From positions 1 through 50,754 of the forward strand of contig NZ_JABXKF010000053.1 of the NCBI RefSeq assembly GCF_017115165.1: a stretch of DNA of 50,754 nucleotides, in the 5' to 3' direction. Of this stretch, positions 15,483-22,949 are shown piece by piece. This DNA is from Nostoc sp. LPT (GTDB taxonomy: Bacteria > Cyanobacteriota > Cyanobacteriia > Cyanobacteriales > Nostocaceae). Both the position numbers and the translations under genes were made by a program. The stretch's first letter is position 1, and each line of letters begins with the position of its first letter. The notes beneath the pieces were generated by a model. That model made no database searches. It was not told the DNA's origin and saw only the letters and a program-made list of their open reading frames with translations.

Positions 15483-17361
15483 GTTAAATTTAGAAAAAGA
15501 AACTTTTGTGCAAATAAATCAGCAGTCATTAGCGGAACTGTTAACCTTTATTGATTTTGCTGACACTCAGTTAACGATTGGGTTCGTTGCTGTTAACTTT
15601 GCTGAAGATAAAAATACTTTAATTGAAATCCTCAATAACCATCCTCAATGCCATGAGATTCAGTTTGAACTTCTCAATTTTGCCGATCCTAATTTGCGTT
15701 TTTTAAGGGATGAGATTATTCATGATTTAAAAGAAGTTGATTTAGAACCAGATAAAAAATTAGTTTTAATTGTTATCGGGTTAGAAAAGTCTATTGGTTT
15801 AACTGGGGAATATCCGCCTGTACTGCAAGACTTAAACTTTGTCCGAGACGCTTTTACTAATAGTGTTCCTCACCCTATACTGATATTTCTGCCAGATCAT
15901 GCCCTAACACGTTTGGCAAAGTATGCTCCAGATTTTTGGGCATGGAGAAAAGGAGTATTTTATTTTCAAACAGTCGAGTCTACTCAAGAATTGGCTTTGG
16001 AAAAAACAATTCAGTCTGAGAGAATATTAGGAAGTTTAGATTTACCAGAAAGGCAAGAGCGGATTGATTTACTTGAACGCTTGCTAATGGAAGAATCAAC
16101 AGATGTACGTACCCGCATTACTATTTTGCAGGAATTAGGGGCAGCTTATAGGAGTATTGCTGAGGCAGAAAAAGCAGAATATTTTTTGCTAAAAGCTTTG
16201 AAGTTGACTGAAGAAGATGAAAATTTAGCAGGAATCAAAGCCAGTGTTCTCCACGAACTGGGTGACACATATTATGATTTAGGAGAATGGGATAGAGCGA
16301 TCGCACTCTACAATAAGTCTTTGGAAATAACTGAATACATTGGTGATGTCCAAGGCAAAGCGGTGACGTTGTACGAACTAGCAGGTATCTACGCCAACAA
16401 AGGCAATGTGGATAAAGCGATCGCACTCTACAATCAGTCTTTGGAAATAACTGAACGCATTGGTGATGTCCAAACCAAAGCGGCGACGTTGCACGCACTA
16501 GCAGGTATCTATGCTGACACAGGGGATGTGGATAAAGCGATCGCACTCTACAAATGGACTTTGGAAATAACTGAACGCATTGGTGATGTCCAAACCAAAG
16601 CTGCGATGTTGAGCAATCTGGGAATTCTTTACGCTAACAAAGGGGAAGTGGATGAAGCGATCGCACTCTACAATCAGTCTTTGGAAATAACACAACGCAT
16701 TGGAAATGTCCAAGGTAAAGCGGCAACATTGAGCAATCTAGGAATTCTTTACGTTAACAAAGGAGAAGTAGATGAAGCGATCGCACTTTTCAATCAGTCT
16801 TTGGAAATAACACAATGCATTGGAAATTTCCAAGGCAAAGCGGCGACGTTGCACAATCTAGCAGGTATCTACGCCAACAAAGGGGATGTGGATGAAGCGA
16901 TCGCACTCTACAATCAGTCTTTGGAATTAAAAGAACGCATTGGAGATGTCCAAGGCAAAGGAGCGACGTTGTACTGTCTGGGAATTATCTACGCCAACAA
17001 AGGGGAAGTGGAAGAAGCGATCGCACTCTACAATCAGTCTTTGGAAATAAATGAACGCACTGGTAATGTCCAAGGCAAAGCGGCGACATTGCACCAACTG
17101 GCAAGTATCTACGCCAACAAAGGGGAAGTGGATGAAGCGATCGCACTTTTCAATCAGTCTTTGGAAATAAGAGAAGGCATTGGAGATGTCCAAGGCCAAG
17201 CAATGACTCTGTGGTGGTTAGGACATTTGGCAGAACAGCAGGGTGAATACACTAAAGCGATATCCTATTTGCAACCAGCTTTAGAAATTTTGCAGCGATT
17301 GAAGTCACCAGATGCTGAAAGTGTGAGTGCAAGTCTGGATAGGGTAATGCGTAATTCGTAA
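15439..17361 (+). CDS. TPR protein with a long array of near-identical 40-residue repeats
   Basis: A 640-aa protein whose ATG at 15439 lies inside the end of the ATPase gene. Residues about 15-195 form an alpha/beta domain (LTIGFVAVNF, KLVLIVIGLEKSI, HPILIFLPDHAL, YAPDFWAWRKGVF) without a P-loop, which I recognise only as a domain that precedes TPRs in cyanobacterial proteins. Two irregular helical pairs follow. A tandem array of about ten TPRs then runs to residue 620. The core units are exactly 120 bp (40 aa) apart with consensus EAIALYNQSLEI-ERIGDVQGKAATL. This is the kinesin-light-chain-like TPR type, a protein-binding solenoid. Near-identical units suggest recent copying. It probably senses or binds partners for the ATPase. 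Confidence 0.87.
   Translation: MLSKKQSNQPQVTPELNLEKETFVQINQQSLAELLTFIDFADTQLTIGFVAVNFAEDKNTLIEILNNHPQCHEIQFELLNFADPNLRFLRDEIIHDLKEVDLEPDKKLVLIVIGLEKSIGLTGEYPPVLQDLNFVRDAFTNSVPHPILIFLPDHALTRLAKYAPDFWAWRKGVFYFQTVESTQELALEKTIQSERILGSLDLPERQERIDLLERLLMEESTDVRTRITILQELGAAYRSIAEAEKAEYFLLKALKLTEEDENLAGIKASVLHELGDTYYDLGEWDRAIALYNKSLEITEYIGDVQGKAVTLYELAGIYANKGNVDKAIALYNQSLEITERIGDVQTKAATLHALAGIYADTGDVDKAIALYKWTLEITERIGDVQTKAAMLSNLGILYANKGEVDEAIALYNQSLEITQRIGNVQGKAATLSNLGILYVNKGEVDEAIALFNQSLEITQCIGNFQGKAATLHNLAGIYANKGDVDEAIALYNQSLELKERIGDVQGKGATLYCLGIIYANKGEVEEAIALYNQSLEINERTGNVQGKAATLHQLASIYANKGEVDEAIALFNQSLEIREGIGDVQGQAMTLWWLGHLAEQQGEYTKAISYLQPALEILQRLKSPDAESVSASLDRVMRNS
16261..17220 (+). repeat. 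120-bp tandem coding repeat (TPR array) with one HIP1 site per unit
   Basis: Eight consecutive units share an exact 120-bp period; AGCGATCGCACT recurs at the same phase from 16297 to 17137. Each unit thus carries a GCGATCGC octamer translated as part of the EAIAL helix. Differences between units cluster at a few residue positions (YN or FN, ERIGDV or QRIGNV, and the loop before YANKG). Confidence 0.92.
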
Positions 17362-17362
17362 T

Positions 17363-17386
17363 ACTTCGGCTGCGCTCAGTACAAGT
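17363..17386. repeat. Dispersed CTTCGGCTGCGCTCAGTAC repeat
   Basis: One of several copies of the CTTCGRCTRCGCTCAGT family, located just after the TPR gene. Compare 254-277, 22903-22926 and 37382-37431. Confidence 0.65.
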
Positions 17387-17432
17387 TCGTAATTCGTAAT
17401 TACAGCACCTAAAGTTTTTTGTCTCACGCAGA

Positions 17433-17472
17433 GAGAAGTTTGAGCGGCGGCTTCCGCCGCTCAAAACTTCTC
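17433..17472. repeat. Long GC-rich hairpin downstream of the TPR gene
   Basis: The arms run from GAGAAGTTTGAGCGGCGG (17433-17450) to CCGCCGCTCAAAACTTCTC (17454-17472) with one bulged base and a tiny loop. It lies 70 bp after the TPR stop. Without a T-run it is better read as a palindromic repeat than as a terminator. It is followed directly by a CGCTACGCGAACGGTGGGCGC-type repeat to about 17515. Confidence 0.75.
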
Positions 17473-17559
17473 CTATCGGAGACGCTACGCGAACGGTGGG
17501 CGCGAAGGCGCAGAGAAGAAAGCGAGAGTGTTTTTTAAATATATGAAAATTGCTGTAAT

Positions 17560-17832
17560 GAGTCTTTGATACTCGCGCGAGAGTCTTTAATACTCGTGAA
17601 CGAGTCTTTGATACTCGGCGACGAGTCTTTAATACTCGTGAACGAGTCTTTGATATTCGCGGACGAGTCTTTGATACTCGTGAACGAGTCTTTGATACTC
17701 GTGAACGAGTCTTTGATACTCGGCGACGAGTCTTTGATACTCGGCGACGAGTCTTTTATACTCGCGGACGAGTCTTTTATACTCGTGAATGAGTCTTTGA
17801 ACTCCATTAATGAACCTTTGAGCTTCATTCGT
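17560..17832. repeat. Minisatellite of 13 tandem 21-bp hairpin units
   Basis: Thirteen consecutive units of exactly 21 bp start with GAGTCTTTGATACTC, which is itself a small palindrome (CGAGT, seven-base loop, ACTCG). A variable tail follows (GTGAAC, GGCGAC or GCGGAC). Units 12-13 are degenerate. Because 21 is a multiple of three and no unit has a stop in several frames, open frames appear on both strands and would give heptad-like peptides (ESLILVN on plus, SIKDSFT or EYQRLVH on minus). I do not think these are proven genes. The array lies directly downstream of the first Uma2 gene. A shortened version of its last units lies downstream of the Uma2 paralog near 20205. Confidence 0.9.
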
Positions 17833-17872
17833 CGTCAACCTCGGAGCTTCGTTAATGAATCTTTACAGCAAT

Positions 17873-18550
17873 TTAGGTGAGAGAATCAGGATCTATGCCG
17901 AGCGATCTTAATCTTTCTGCTAATAATTGGGCGCGTCTTTCAGCTTGTTGAGCCTGTTCTTGTGGTGTTAAAAGCCTTTGTCCTTGCTGATCGTACCAAT
18001 ACAACCACTCGCGGGGAATGCCTAGATAAGTTCCCCGTTCCACACCAATTCCTAAACCAATCTCTGACAACCAAACGGGATTATTATCATCTAATTCATA
18101 AGTATTATTAACTAATTTGTAAACTTCTAAACATGGTTTACGGCGACGAAATGGATTGTAAACCACATAATACAAAAACCCTAATCTTGCATACTCTGCT
18201 TTTTTGGTCGAATACTCACCGCGATATGTCTGAGATACCACTTCCAGCGCTAATATCGGTACTCTCTTCTCTTCCCAAAGCACATAACTGGGACGGAGGT
18301 TTTCATCATAAAATCGCTCTACCCCCAAACTCAAAAATCCATCTGGCACGATTGGCGGTAAATCTGGGTCATAATAAATCCCCATATCTATACCAAAAAA
18401 CCAATCCATTCTTTCTGGCCAAGCCATTGCGAGTATTGCTTTGAGTAAACCAGGAATCAAATCTTGTAATTCATTGTCCACAGGGGTATCGTCAGAGTCT
18501 GGCAGTTCCTCAGATGAGGGCAAACAAGCTAATGGATCGTAATTTAGCAT
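17873..18550 (-). CDS. Uma2-family (DUF820) putative restriction endonuclease-fold protein, copy 1
   Basis: A 225-aa Uma2 protein. The PD-(D/E)xK-like core is seen as VPDGFLSLGVE (about 77-87), VPILALEVVSQTYRGEYSTKKAEYARLG (the E-V-V-S strand with a following lysine) and YYVVYNP. Uma2 proteins are numerous in cyanobacteria. Their nuclease activity is predicted from the fold and their biological job is unclear. The tail (TPQEQAQQAERRAQLLAERLRSLGI-DPDSLT) is a charged helix that commonly closes this family. A close paralog is at 20360-20974. It is transcribed toward the 21-bp minisatellite. The start ATG at 18550 gives MLNYDPLACLPS, identical to the paralog. Confidence 0.9.
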   Translation of the reverse strand: MLNYDPLACLPSSEELPDSDDTPVDNELQDLIPGLLKAILAMAWPERMDWFFGIDMGIYYDPDLPPIVPDGFLSLGVERFYDENLRPSYVLWEEKRVPILALEVVSQTYRGEYSTKKAEYARLGFLYYVVYNPFRRRKPCLEVYKLVNNTYELDDNNPVWLSEIGLGIGVERGTYLGIPREWLYWYDQQGQRLLTPQEQAQQAERRAQLLAERLRSLGIDPDSLT

Positions 18551-18607
18551 GATTGATTTCCTGTTCCTCAGTTATGAGTACATCTTTATTTTATTAATGA
18601 ATCTTGA

Positions 18608-18655
18608 AGTCTTTGGAAATGACAGAACGCATTGGAGATGTGCAAGGCAAAGCAA
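18608..18655 (+). pseudogene. Fragment of a TPR repeat unit
   Basis: Forty-eight bases translate as SLEMTERIGDVQGKA, matching part of the 40-residue repeat encoded at 16261-17220. No open gene surrounds it. It is probably a relic left when part of the TPR gene was copied or deleted along with the Uma2 duplication. Confidence 0.75.
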
Positions 18656-18812
18656 ATATCGCTACTCACTTTTTCCCTCGGCTCAAGAAAAAACTGCTAG
18701 ATTTACCACCCAAGATACTAGAATTTAGTTGCCAATGAAGACATAATGTCTCATGTTCGCCGTTTTTGTGGGATGTGGCAAACCCTAGTTAGATTCTGAT
18801 TCATCTTTGAAC

Positions 18813-20156
18813 ATGGCTGTTTCCGAAAATAGAGAAGCGTTTATTCCCTTCACTCGCAGTGATATTATCAAACTTTGCCTGGAAGACGGTCAGCTAGATG
18901 AAGCTGATGTCAAAAAATTTCAAGATTTCTGCCAAATCCTCATTGCATACTATCACTTTCGCTTCCACAAAACCTTAGAAGTTATCAAAGATAACTACGT
19001 ACCCTTTAATCCTAATGCAGAGATTCAACCAATAACTCCACCAACATTCGAGCAATATGATGACATGGAGTTGAAAGTAGTTGAAGCCTTTGGGCATATT
19101 GTCGAAAGAGCTAATTATATTGTTTTGCCTGAATCGATTCTCAAACGAGCGCTGGCAACAAAATCTCTCATTGAATTGAAAACTAAAGTAAATTTTGAGG
19201 ATTTTGACCGCTTAATCTGTTATTACCGGGGTGATAGTTATAAAAAAATTTTGCTAAAAAAATTCTTCTTTTGGCAAGAAGAAAAGACAGTTGATATTTT
19301 TGAACGGATTGTTTTATTAGTCAAGTTCAAAGAAGCAGCTTACTTTCGGGCGAAGAAAGACAATATCCAAGAATTAAAGTTCATTCCCGGTAAGATGTAT
19401 GTTTACTTCTACAAAAATATTCCCAAATTAGATGTTGACTTAATCTTTCCCAATGTAAAAACCAGTATGACCTGGAAAGATCGGTTACTATTTGGAATTC
19501 CGGCGATTGGCGCGGCAATTCCTTTGCTATTAAGAACACTGCCGAATTTATTATTGCTAGTTGCAGCAATTCTACTAGTACTAAATGTTACTTTTTGGGT
19601 TGAATCATTAAATGTAGAGTTTGAGAAAGTCAGAAATTTTATGCCCGTCTTGGTGGCAGCTTTATCATTAGCGATCGCTTTAGGTGGATTTGCCTTTACG
19701 CAATACAATAATTACAAAAATAAAAAAATTAAGTTTCAAAAAATTGTAACTGATACGCTATTTTTCAAGAATTTAGGGAACAATCATAGTGTTTTTCAAA
19801 TGTTTCTGGAATTAGCAGAAGAAGAAGAATGTAAGGAAATTATTCTGGCATACTATCATTTACTTACTAGCCCCACAGCATTAACTCCTCAACAATTAGA
19901 TTCTCGCATCGAAACTTGGATGGATAATAAATTAGGCACAAAGATTAACTTTGATATTCAAGGGCCTCTAAGCAATTTAGAAGATATTCGCGGTCAAGTA
20001 ATTCAAAATAGCGAAACAACAGACAATGTACCAGAAATCCCTTTACTAGCCTACGATCGCCAAGGAGCATGTCACGTTCTACCCTTGGATGATGCGAAAG
20101 CAGTGATTGATTATGTTTGGGATAATGCCTTTCGATATAACGGGATAATCTTGTAG
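18813..20156 (+). CDS. DUF3754 (TMEM143-like) membrane protein
   Basis: A 447-aa protein from the ATG at 18813 (the frame opens at TTG 18807). The N-terminus AFIPFTRSDIIKLCLEDGQL and the central block DFDRLICYYRGDSYKKILLKKFFFW with FERIVLLVKFK resemble the DUF3754 family, which includes mitochondrial TMEM143. Two or three transmembrane helices lie at about residues 228-293 (LLFGIPAIGAAIPLLL, LLLLVAAILLVL, FMPVLVAALSLAIALGGFAF). The C-terminal part is soluble. The function is unknown; homologs are found in cyanobacteria and plastids/mitochondria. It lies between two Uma2 paralogs on the opposite strand and is probably monocistronic. Confidence 0.78.
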   Translation: MAVSENREAFIPFTRSDIIKLCLEDGQLDEADVKKFQDFCQILIAYYHFRFHKTLEVIKDNYVPFNPNAEIQPITPPTFEQYDDMELKVVEAFGHIVERANYIVLPESILKRALATKSLIELKTKVNFEDFDRLICYYRGDSYKKILLKKFFFWQEEKTVDIFERIVLLVKFKEAAYFRAKKDNIQELKFIPGKMYVYFYKNIPKLDVDLIFPNVKTSMTWKDRLLFGIPAIGAAIPLLLRTLPNLLLLVAAILLVLNVTFWVESLNVEFEKVRNFMPVLVAALSLAIALGGFAFTQYNNYKNKKIKFQKIVTDTLFFKNLGNNHSVFQMFLELAEEEECKEIILAYYHLLTSPTALTPQQLDSRIETWMDNKLGTKINFDIQGPLSNLEDIRGQVIQNSETTDNVPEIPLLAYDRQGACHVLPLDDAKAVIDYVWDNAFRYNGIIL

Positions 20157-20227
20157 TTTAGTCTCTCCGTTATCTCTATATCTTCCAATTTGCACCTTTG
20201 AGTTCATTGATGAATCTTCAAAGCAAT

Positions 20228-20359
20228 TCAGGTGAGAGAATCAGGATCTATACCAAGCGATGTCTAACGACAAGCCGCTCCGCGTCTACGTAACTGTTCT
20301 GCGAATAATTCAGCACGTCGTCGTGCTTGTTGAGCTTCTTGCTGTGCTTGCTGTGTTTG
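20228..20359 (-). pseudogene. Detached C-terminal tail of the second Uma2 gene
   Basis: Reading past the TAA stop at 20360-20362 in the same frame gives QTQQAQQEAQQARRRAELF and, after a second stop (TAG), TSLGIDPDSLT and the natural end. This matches the tail of copy 1. The TAG lies inside a 27-bp repeat insertion at 20261-20287. Two independent lesions therefore separate this tail from its gene. Confidence 0.85.
20261..20287. repeat. 27-bp dispersed repeat inserted in the Uma2 tail
   Basis: Compared with copy 1 (LRSLGI), copy 2 has nine extra codons between LR and SLGI, made of CAAGCCGCTCCGCGTCT-type repeat sequence that contains an in-frame TAG. Its length (27 bp) leaves the frame unchanged. 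Confidence 0.8.
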
Positions 20360-20974
20360 TTATTGAGCAAGTTTTTTGTCTTCTTCTGGTGTTAAAAACC
20401 TTTGCCCTTGCCGGTTATACCAATACAACCACTCGCGTGGAATACCTAGATAAGTTCCCTGTTCCATGCCAATTCCTAAACCAATCTCTGGTAGCCAAAC
20501 AGGATTACCATCTTGAAATTCATAAACATTATTAACTAATTTGTAAACTTCTAAACGTGGCTTACGGCGACGAAATAGATTGTAAACCACATAATACAAA
20601 ATCCCCAATCTTGCATACTCTACTTTCTTGGTTGAGTACTCACCGCGATATGTCTGAGACACTACCTCCAGCGCTAATATCGGTACTCTCTTTTCTTCCC
20701 AAAGCACATAACTGAGACGGAGGTTTTGATCGTAAAACCGCTCTACGCCCAAACTCAAAAATCCATCTGGGACTATCGCTGGTAAATCTGGGTCATGATA
20801 AATCCCCATATCTATACCAAAAAACCAATCCATCCGTTCTGCCCAAACCATCGCCAAGATAACTTTGAGTAAACCTGGAATTATATTTTGTAATTCGTTA
20901 TCCACTGGGGTATCGTCAGAGTCGGGCAGTTCCTCAGATGACGGCAAACAAGCTAATGGATCGTAATTTAGCAT
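20360..20974 (-). CDS. Uma2-family putative endonuclease, copy 2, C-terminally truncated
   Basis: A 204-aa paralog of the gene at 17873-18550, nearly identical through the catalytic-type core (VPDGFLSLGVERFYDQN, ILALEVVSQTYRGEYSTKKVEYARLG). It ends early at TAA after EEDKKLAQ, where copy 1 continues for about 20 residues; a CAA-to-TAA change explains it. The lost part is only the C-terminal helix, so the nuclease fold is whole and the protein may still be functional. The two copies share the same start and about 50 bp of 3' flank, showing duplication of the gene with its surroundings. Confidence 0.85.
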   Translation of the reverse strand: MLNYDPLACLPSSEELPDSDDTPVDNELQNIIPGLLKVILAMVWAERMDWFFGIDMGIYHDPDLPAIVPDGFLSLGVERFYDQNLRLSYVLWEEKRVPILALEVVSQTYRGEYSTKKVEYARLGILYYVVYNLFRRRKPRLEVYKLVNNVYEFQDGNPVWLPEIGLGIGMEQGTYLGIPREWLYWYNRQGQRFLTPEEDKKLAQ

Positions 20975-21039
20975 AATAGGTTTACCGTTTTTCAGTTGTT
21001 AGCACATCCTATTTTATTTGCAAACATAGAGAGTATCAG

Positions 21040-21066
21040 AACCCCACTTCTTTAAGAAGCGGGGTT
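21040..21066. terminator. Hairpin downstream of the KGK gene
   Basis: The arms AACCCC and GGGGTT with a second stem CTTC-TTTAA-GAAG inside (21040-21066) form a compact hairpin between the KGK stop and the Uma2 start. A similar hairpin lies at 36273-36305. The T-run is weak for the minus strand. Confidence 0.5.
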
Positions 21067-21083
21067 ATTTTGCTCATTGGATA

Positions 21084-21392
21084 TTAATTTTCCACTTGTT
21101 TGAGTTTTTGAAAAATTTCATCAAGTGGTGACTCAGATTCATCAGGACAAAATTCTAAAGCAAGTCTAACTTTTCCTTTTTTCCATCCCATAGTACTAAA
21201 TTGTAAAACTTCACAATTTAATCCTTGAGTATACAAATTTACTTCATCTGTTTCTTCAGCTCCAACATATTCCTTAATTGCTGTAATCAAATCACGGACT
21301 TTAAAAGTTTTAGCAATATTTAACTTATTAAAAGTGTCCGGTTCTATAGACACAACTTCATCATGGTTTAGTATCTCGAATCCATCTTCCAT
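21084..21392 (-). CDS. KGK-domain protein
   Basis: A 102-aa protein with the cyanobacterial KGK signature GWKKGKVRLALEFCPDE (about 69-85) near its C-terminus, preceded by EVLQFSTM. The N-terminal half (LNHDEVVSIEPDTFNKLNIAKTFKVRDLI) is typical of the family. KGK proteins are small, cyanobacteria-enriched proteins with no known function. It has no signal peptide, so it is presumably cytoplasmic. It forms its own transcription unit, with a promoter in the AT-rich stretch after 21392. Confidence 0.85.
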   Translation of the reverse strand: MEDGFEILNHDEVVSIEPDTFNKLNIAKTFKVRDLITAIKEYVGAEETDEVNLYTQGLNCEVLQFSTMGWKKGKVRLALEFCPDESESPLDEIFQKLKQVEN

Positions 21393-21461
21393 AAAAATCT
21401 CCTGTCAATAAATCTATATTTTCCAGAGATATAACAGTTCATCCGAAATAAAATGATAATT

Positions 21462-21495
21462 TAGTCATTAGTCATTAGTCATTGGTCATTAGTCC
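21462..21495. repeat. 7-bp tandem repeat (TAGTCAT / TGGTCAT)
   Basis: Four to five tandem heptamers of the TTAGTCA/TTGGTCA type, matching the short tandemly repeated repetitive sequences described in heterocystous cyanobacteria. The same family occurs at 37341-37380. Confidence 0.8.
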
Positions 21496-21696
21496 CTGGT
21501 CGTTATCAGTAATAATTTTTGTCTGGCGCAATCGCTCTTAGCGATCTTCTAAGAGTAGGGGCAAAGAAAAACTCTGCCCTCCTCTGTGTTTCAACTTAAA
21601 TACTTAACTCACCATGTTTTACGTAAGACTTTACCAAGTCCTGAGTTATCAGTAAAAGTAAAATACTCAACACTCAGTACTGTTTTAGTGAGGTTT

Positions 21697-22758
21697 TTAG
21701 AAAAACCAACCGTAAGAATGCAAACCTTTACCCAAAAGATTCACACCGAGATAGCAAACCCAAACAACAAGCAAGCCGGCGGAGGCTAAAATTGCCGGAC
21801 GACGCCCTTGCCAACCGCGAGTAATTCTGGCGTGAAGGTAGGCGGCGAATACTAGCCAGGTGATTAATGCCCAAGTTTCTTTCGGGTCCCAACTCCAGTA
21901 GGAACCCCAGGCTTCGTTAGCCCAAACGCCACCGGCAATGATGCCAATTGTCAGCAGGGGAAATCCTAATCCAATGATGCGATAGCTGATGTTGTCGAGG
22001 GTTTCGGCAAGGCTAAGGCGCTGGGGTGAAAGAGGTTCAACAGATGTAACAGCTTGAGATTCAGGAGTAGTTACTAAATTCAAAACAGCAGTGTTTCCGT
22101 TACCGTTGCCGTTGCTACTAGTTTCAAAACGGGCAAAGCCGTTATTTTCAACAGCAGGGGTTGGTGGTTGAGAAATTAGTTCAGATGCTTTGTGCAAGCG
22201 GTAGCCGTTGCTGCGATAGCCACCAGTACCAACAGAACTGCCTTGTAGCTGGATATTTTGACCGCGAGTGACAATTAAAAAAGCGATCGCTAATAAGGAA
22301 CCCACCATCAAAGCAGAATAACTCAACATCATGACGCTGACATGCATCATCAGCCAATTTGACTTCAAGGCAGGTACTAGGGGTTCTGACGCTTGCATCT
22401 GGGATGGTAGTGTCATGGTAGCAAAAGCTGCGATCGCCATTGCCACTGGAGCTGTCGCAACTCCTACTAAGCGGCTACGGCTACTATTTTCAGCAATCAG
22501 ATGGACTGCGGTAATTCCCCAAGTTAAGAAAAACAGAGATTCATAAAGATTACTTAAGGGAAAGTAACCAGCTTCGATCCATCGTGCCCCTAGTAGAGTA
22601 GCTATGCACAAATTTGCGATCGCCATCCCAGCTGTCCCCAAAGCGGCTAGATAAGGCAGATTCGGAAAAGCCGCTCCTCCCCAATACACCAGCATTGTCA
22701 GGAATAATATGGCAAAGGACGCATTGTCCAGCCAGTTCTGGAGTACAACCAAATTCAT
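21697..22758 (-). CDS. ccsA: c-type cytochrome biogenesis protein CcsA (ResC/CcsB-type)
   Basis: A 353-aa multi-pass membrane protein. The tryptophan-rich WWD signature [18 protein letters not shown] (about 285-302) binds haem on the outer face of the membrane. Eight or so transmembrane helices surround it. Residues 165-245 form a long hydrophilic loop rich in Ser/Gly/Asn (including [10 protein letters not shown]), larger than in many plastid homologs. With Ccs1/ResB this protein transports haem and ligates it to apocytochromes such as cytochrome f and c6 on the lumenal side (system II). Naming differs: the NCBI family name is CcsB, the plastid name CcsA. No ccs1 is nearby. It lies upstream of the second DUF3352 gene but is a separate unit. 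Confidence 0.92.
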   Translation of the reverse strand: MNLVVLQNWLDNASFAILFLTMLVYWGGAAFPNLPYLAALGTAGMAIANLCIATLLGARWIEAGYFPLSNLYESLFFLTWGITAVHLIAENSSRSRLVGVATAPVAMAIAAFATMTLPSQMQASEPLVPALKSNWLMMHVSVMMLSYSALMVGSLLAIAFLIVTRGQNIQLQGSSVGTGGYRSNGYRLHKASELISQPPTPAVENNGFARFETSSNGNGNGNTAVLNLVTTPESQAVTSVEPLSPQRLSLAETLDNISYRIIGLGFPLLTIGIIAGGVWANEAWGSYWSWDPKETWALITWLVFAAYLHARITRGWQGRRPAILASAGLLVVWVCYLGVNLLGKGLHSYGWFF

Positions 22759-22902
22759 AAAGTTTTCTCTCCGTGGATGATTTAAAATATCGATTCTGAC
22801 TGTTTTGATCCTATATGTTTAGAGGGGAATCGGGAATGGGGCATTGGGGATTGGGTACAAGAGGCAGAGGTGCAAAGGGGAAAACTTACTGCAACTTCTC
22901 CT

Positions 22903-22926
22903 CGGTCACTGAGCGTAGCCGAAGTG
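22903..22926. repeat. Dispersed CACTGAGCGTAGCCGAAGTG repeat
   Basis: Reverse-orientation copy of the 254-277 repeat, immediately downstream of the DUF3352 gene's stop, next to a GGGGCATTGGGG polypurine tract (22823-22900). Confidence 0.65.
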
Positions 22927-22949
22927 CTGCTTTCCTGCTCTCCACTCCC

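Noticed and set aside
17560..17832. Minisatellite as a CRISPR array
   Set aside because: The variable part is only about 6 bp and the repeats are contiguous; no spacers of CRISPR length and no cas genes.
17535..17880. Open frames on both strands across the 21-bp minisatellite (97, 104 and 69 codons)
   Set aside because: All arise because 21 is divisible by three and units lack stops; no ribosome site or non-repeat domain supports one of them over the others.
18721..18800. Possible transposase remnant (MSHVRRFCGMWQTLV)
   Set aside because: Too short and without a clear match to any transposase family by eye.
21462..21495. Short direct repeats that could suggest a CRISPR array
   Set aside because: Units are contiguous 7-bp tandem repeats with no spacers, and no cas gene is present in the window.
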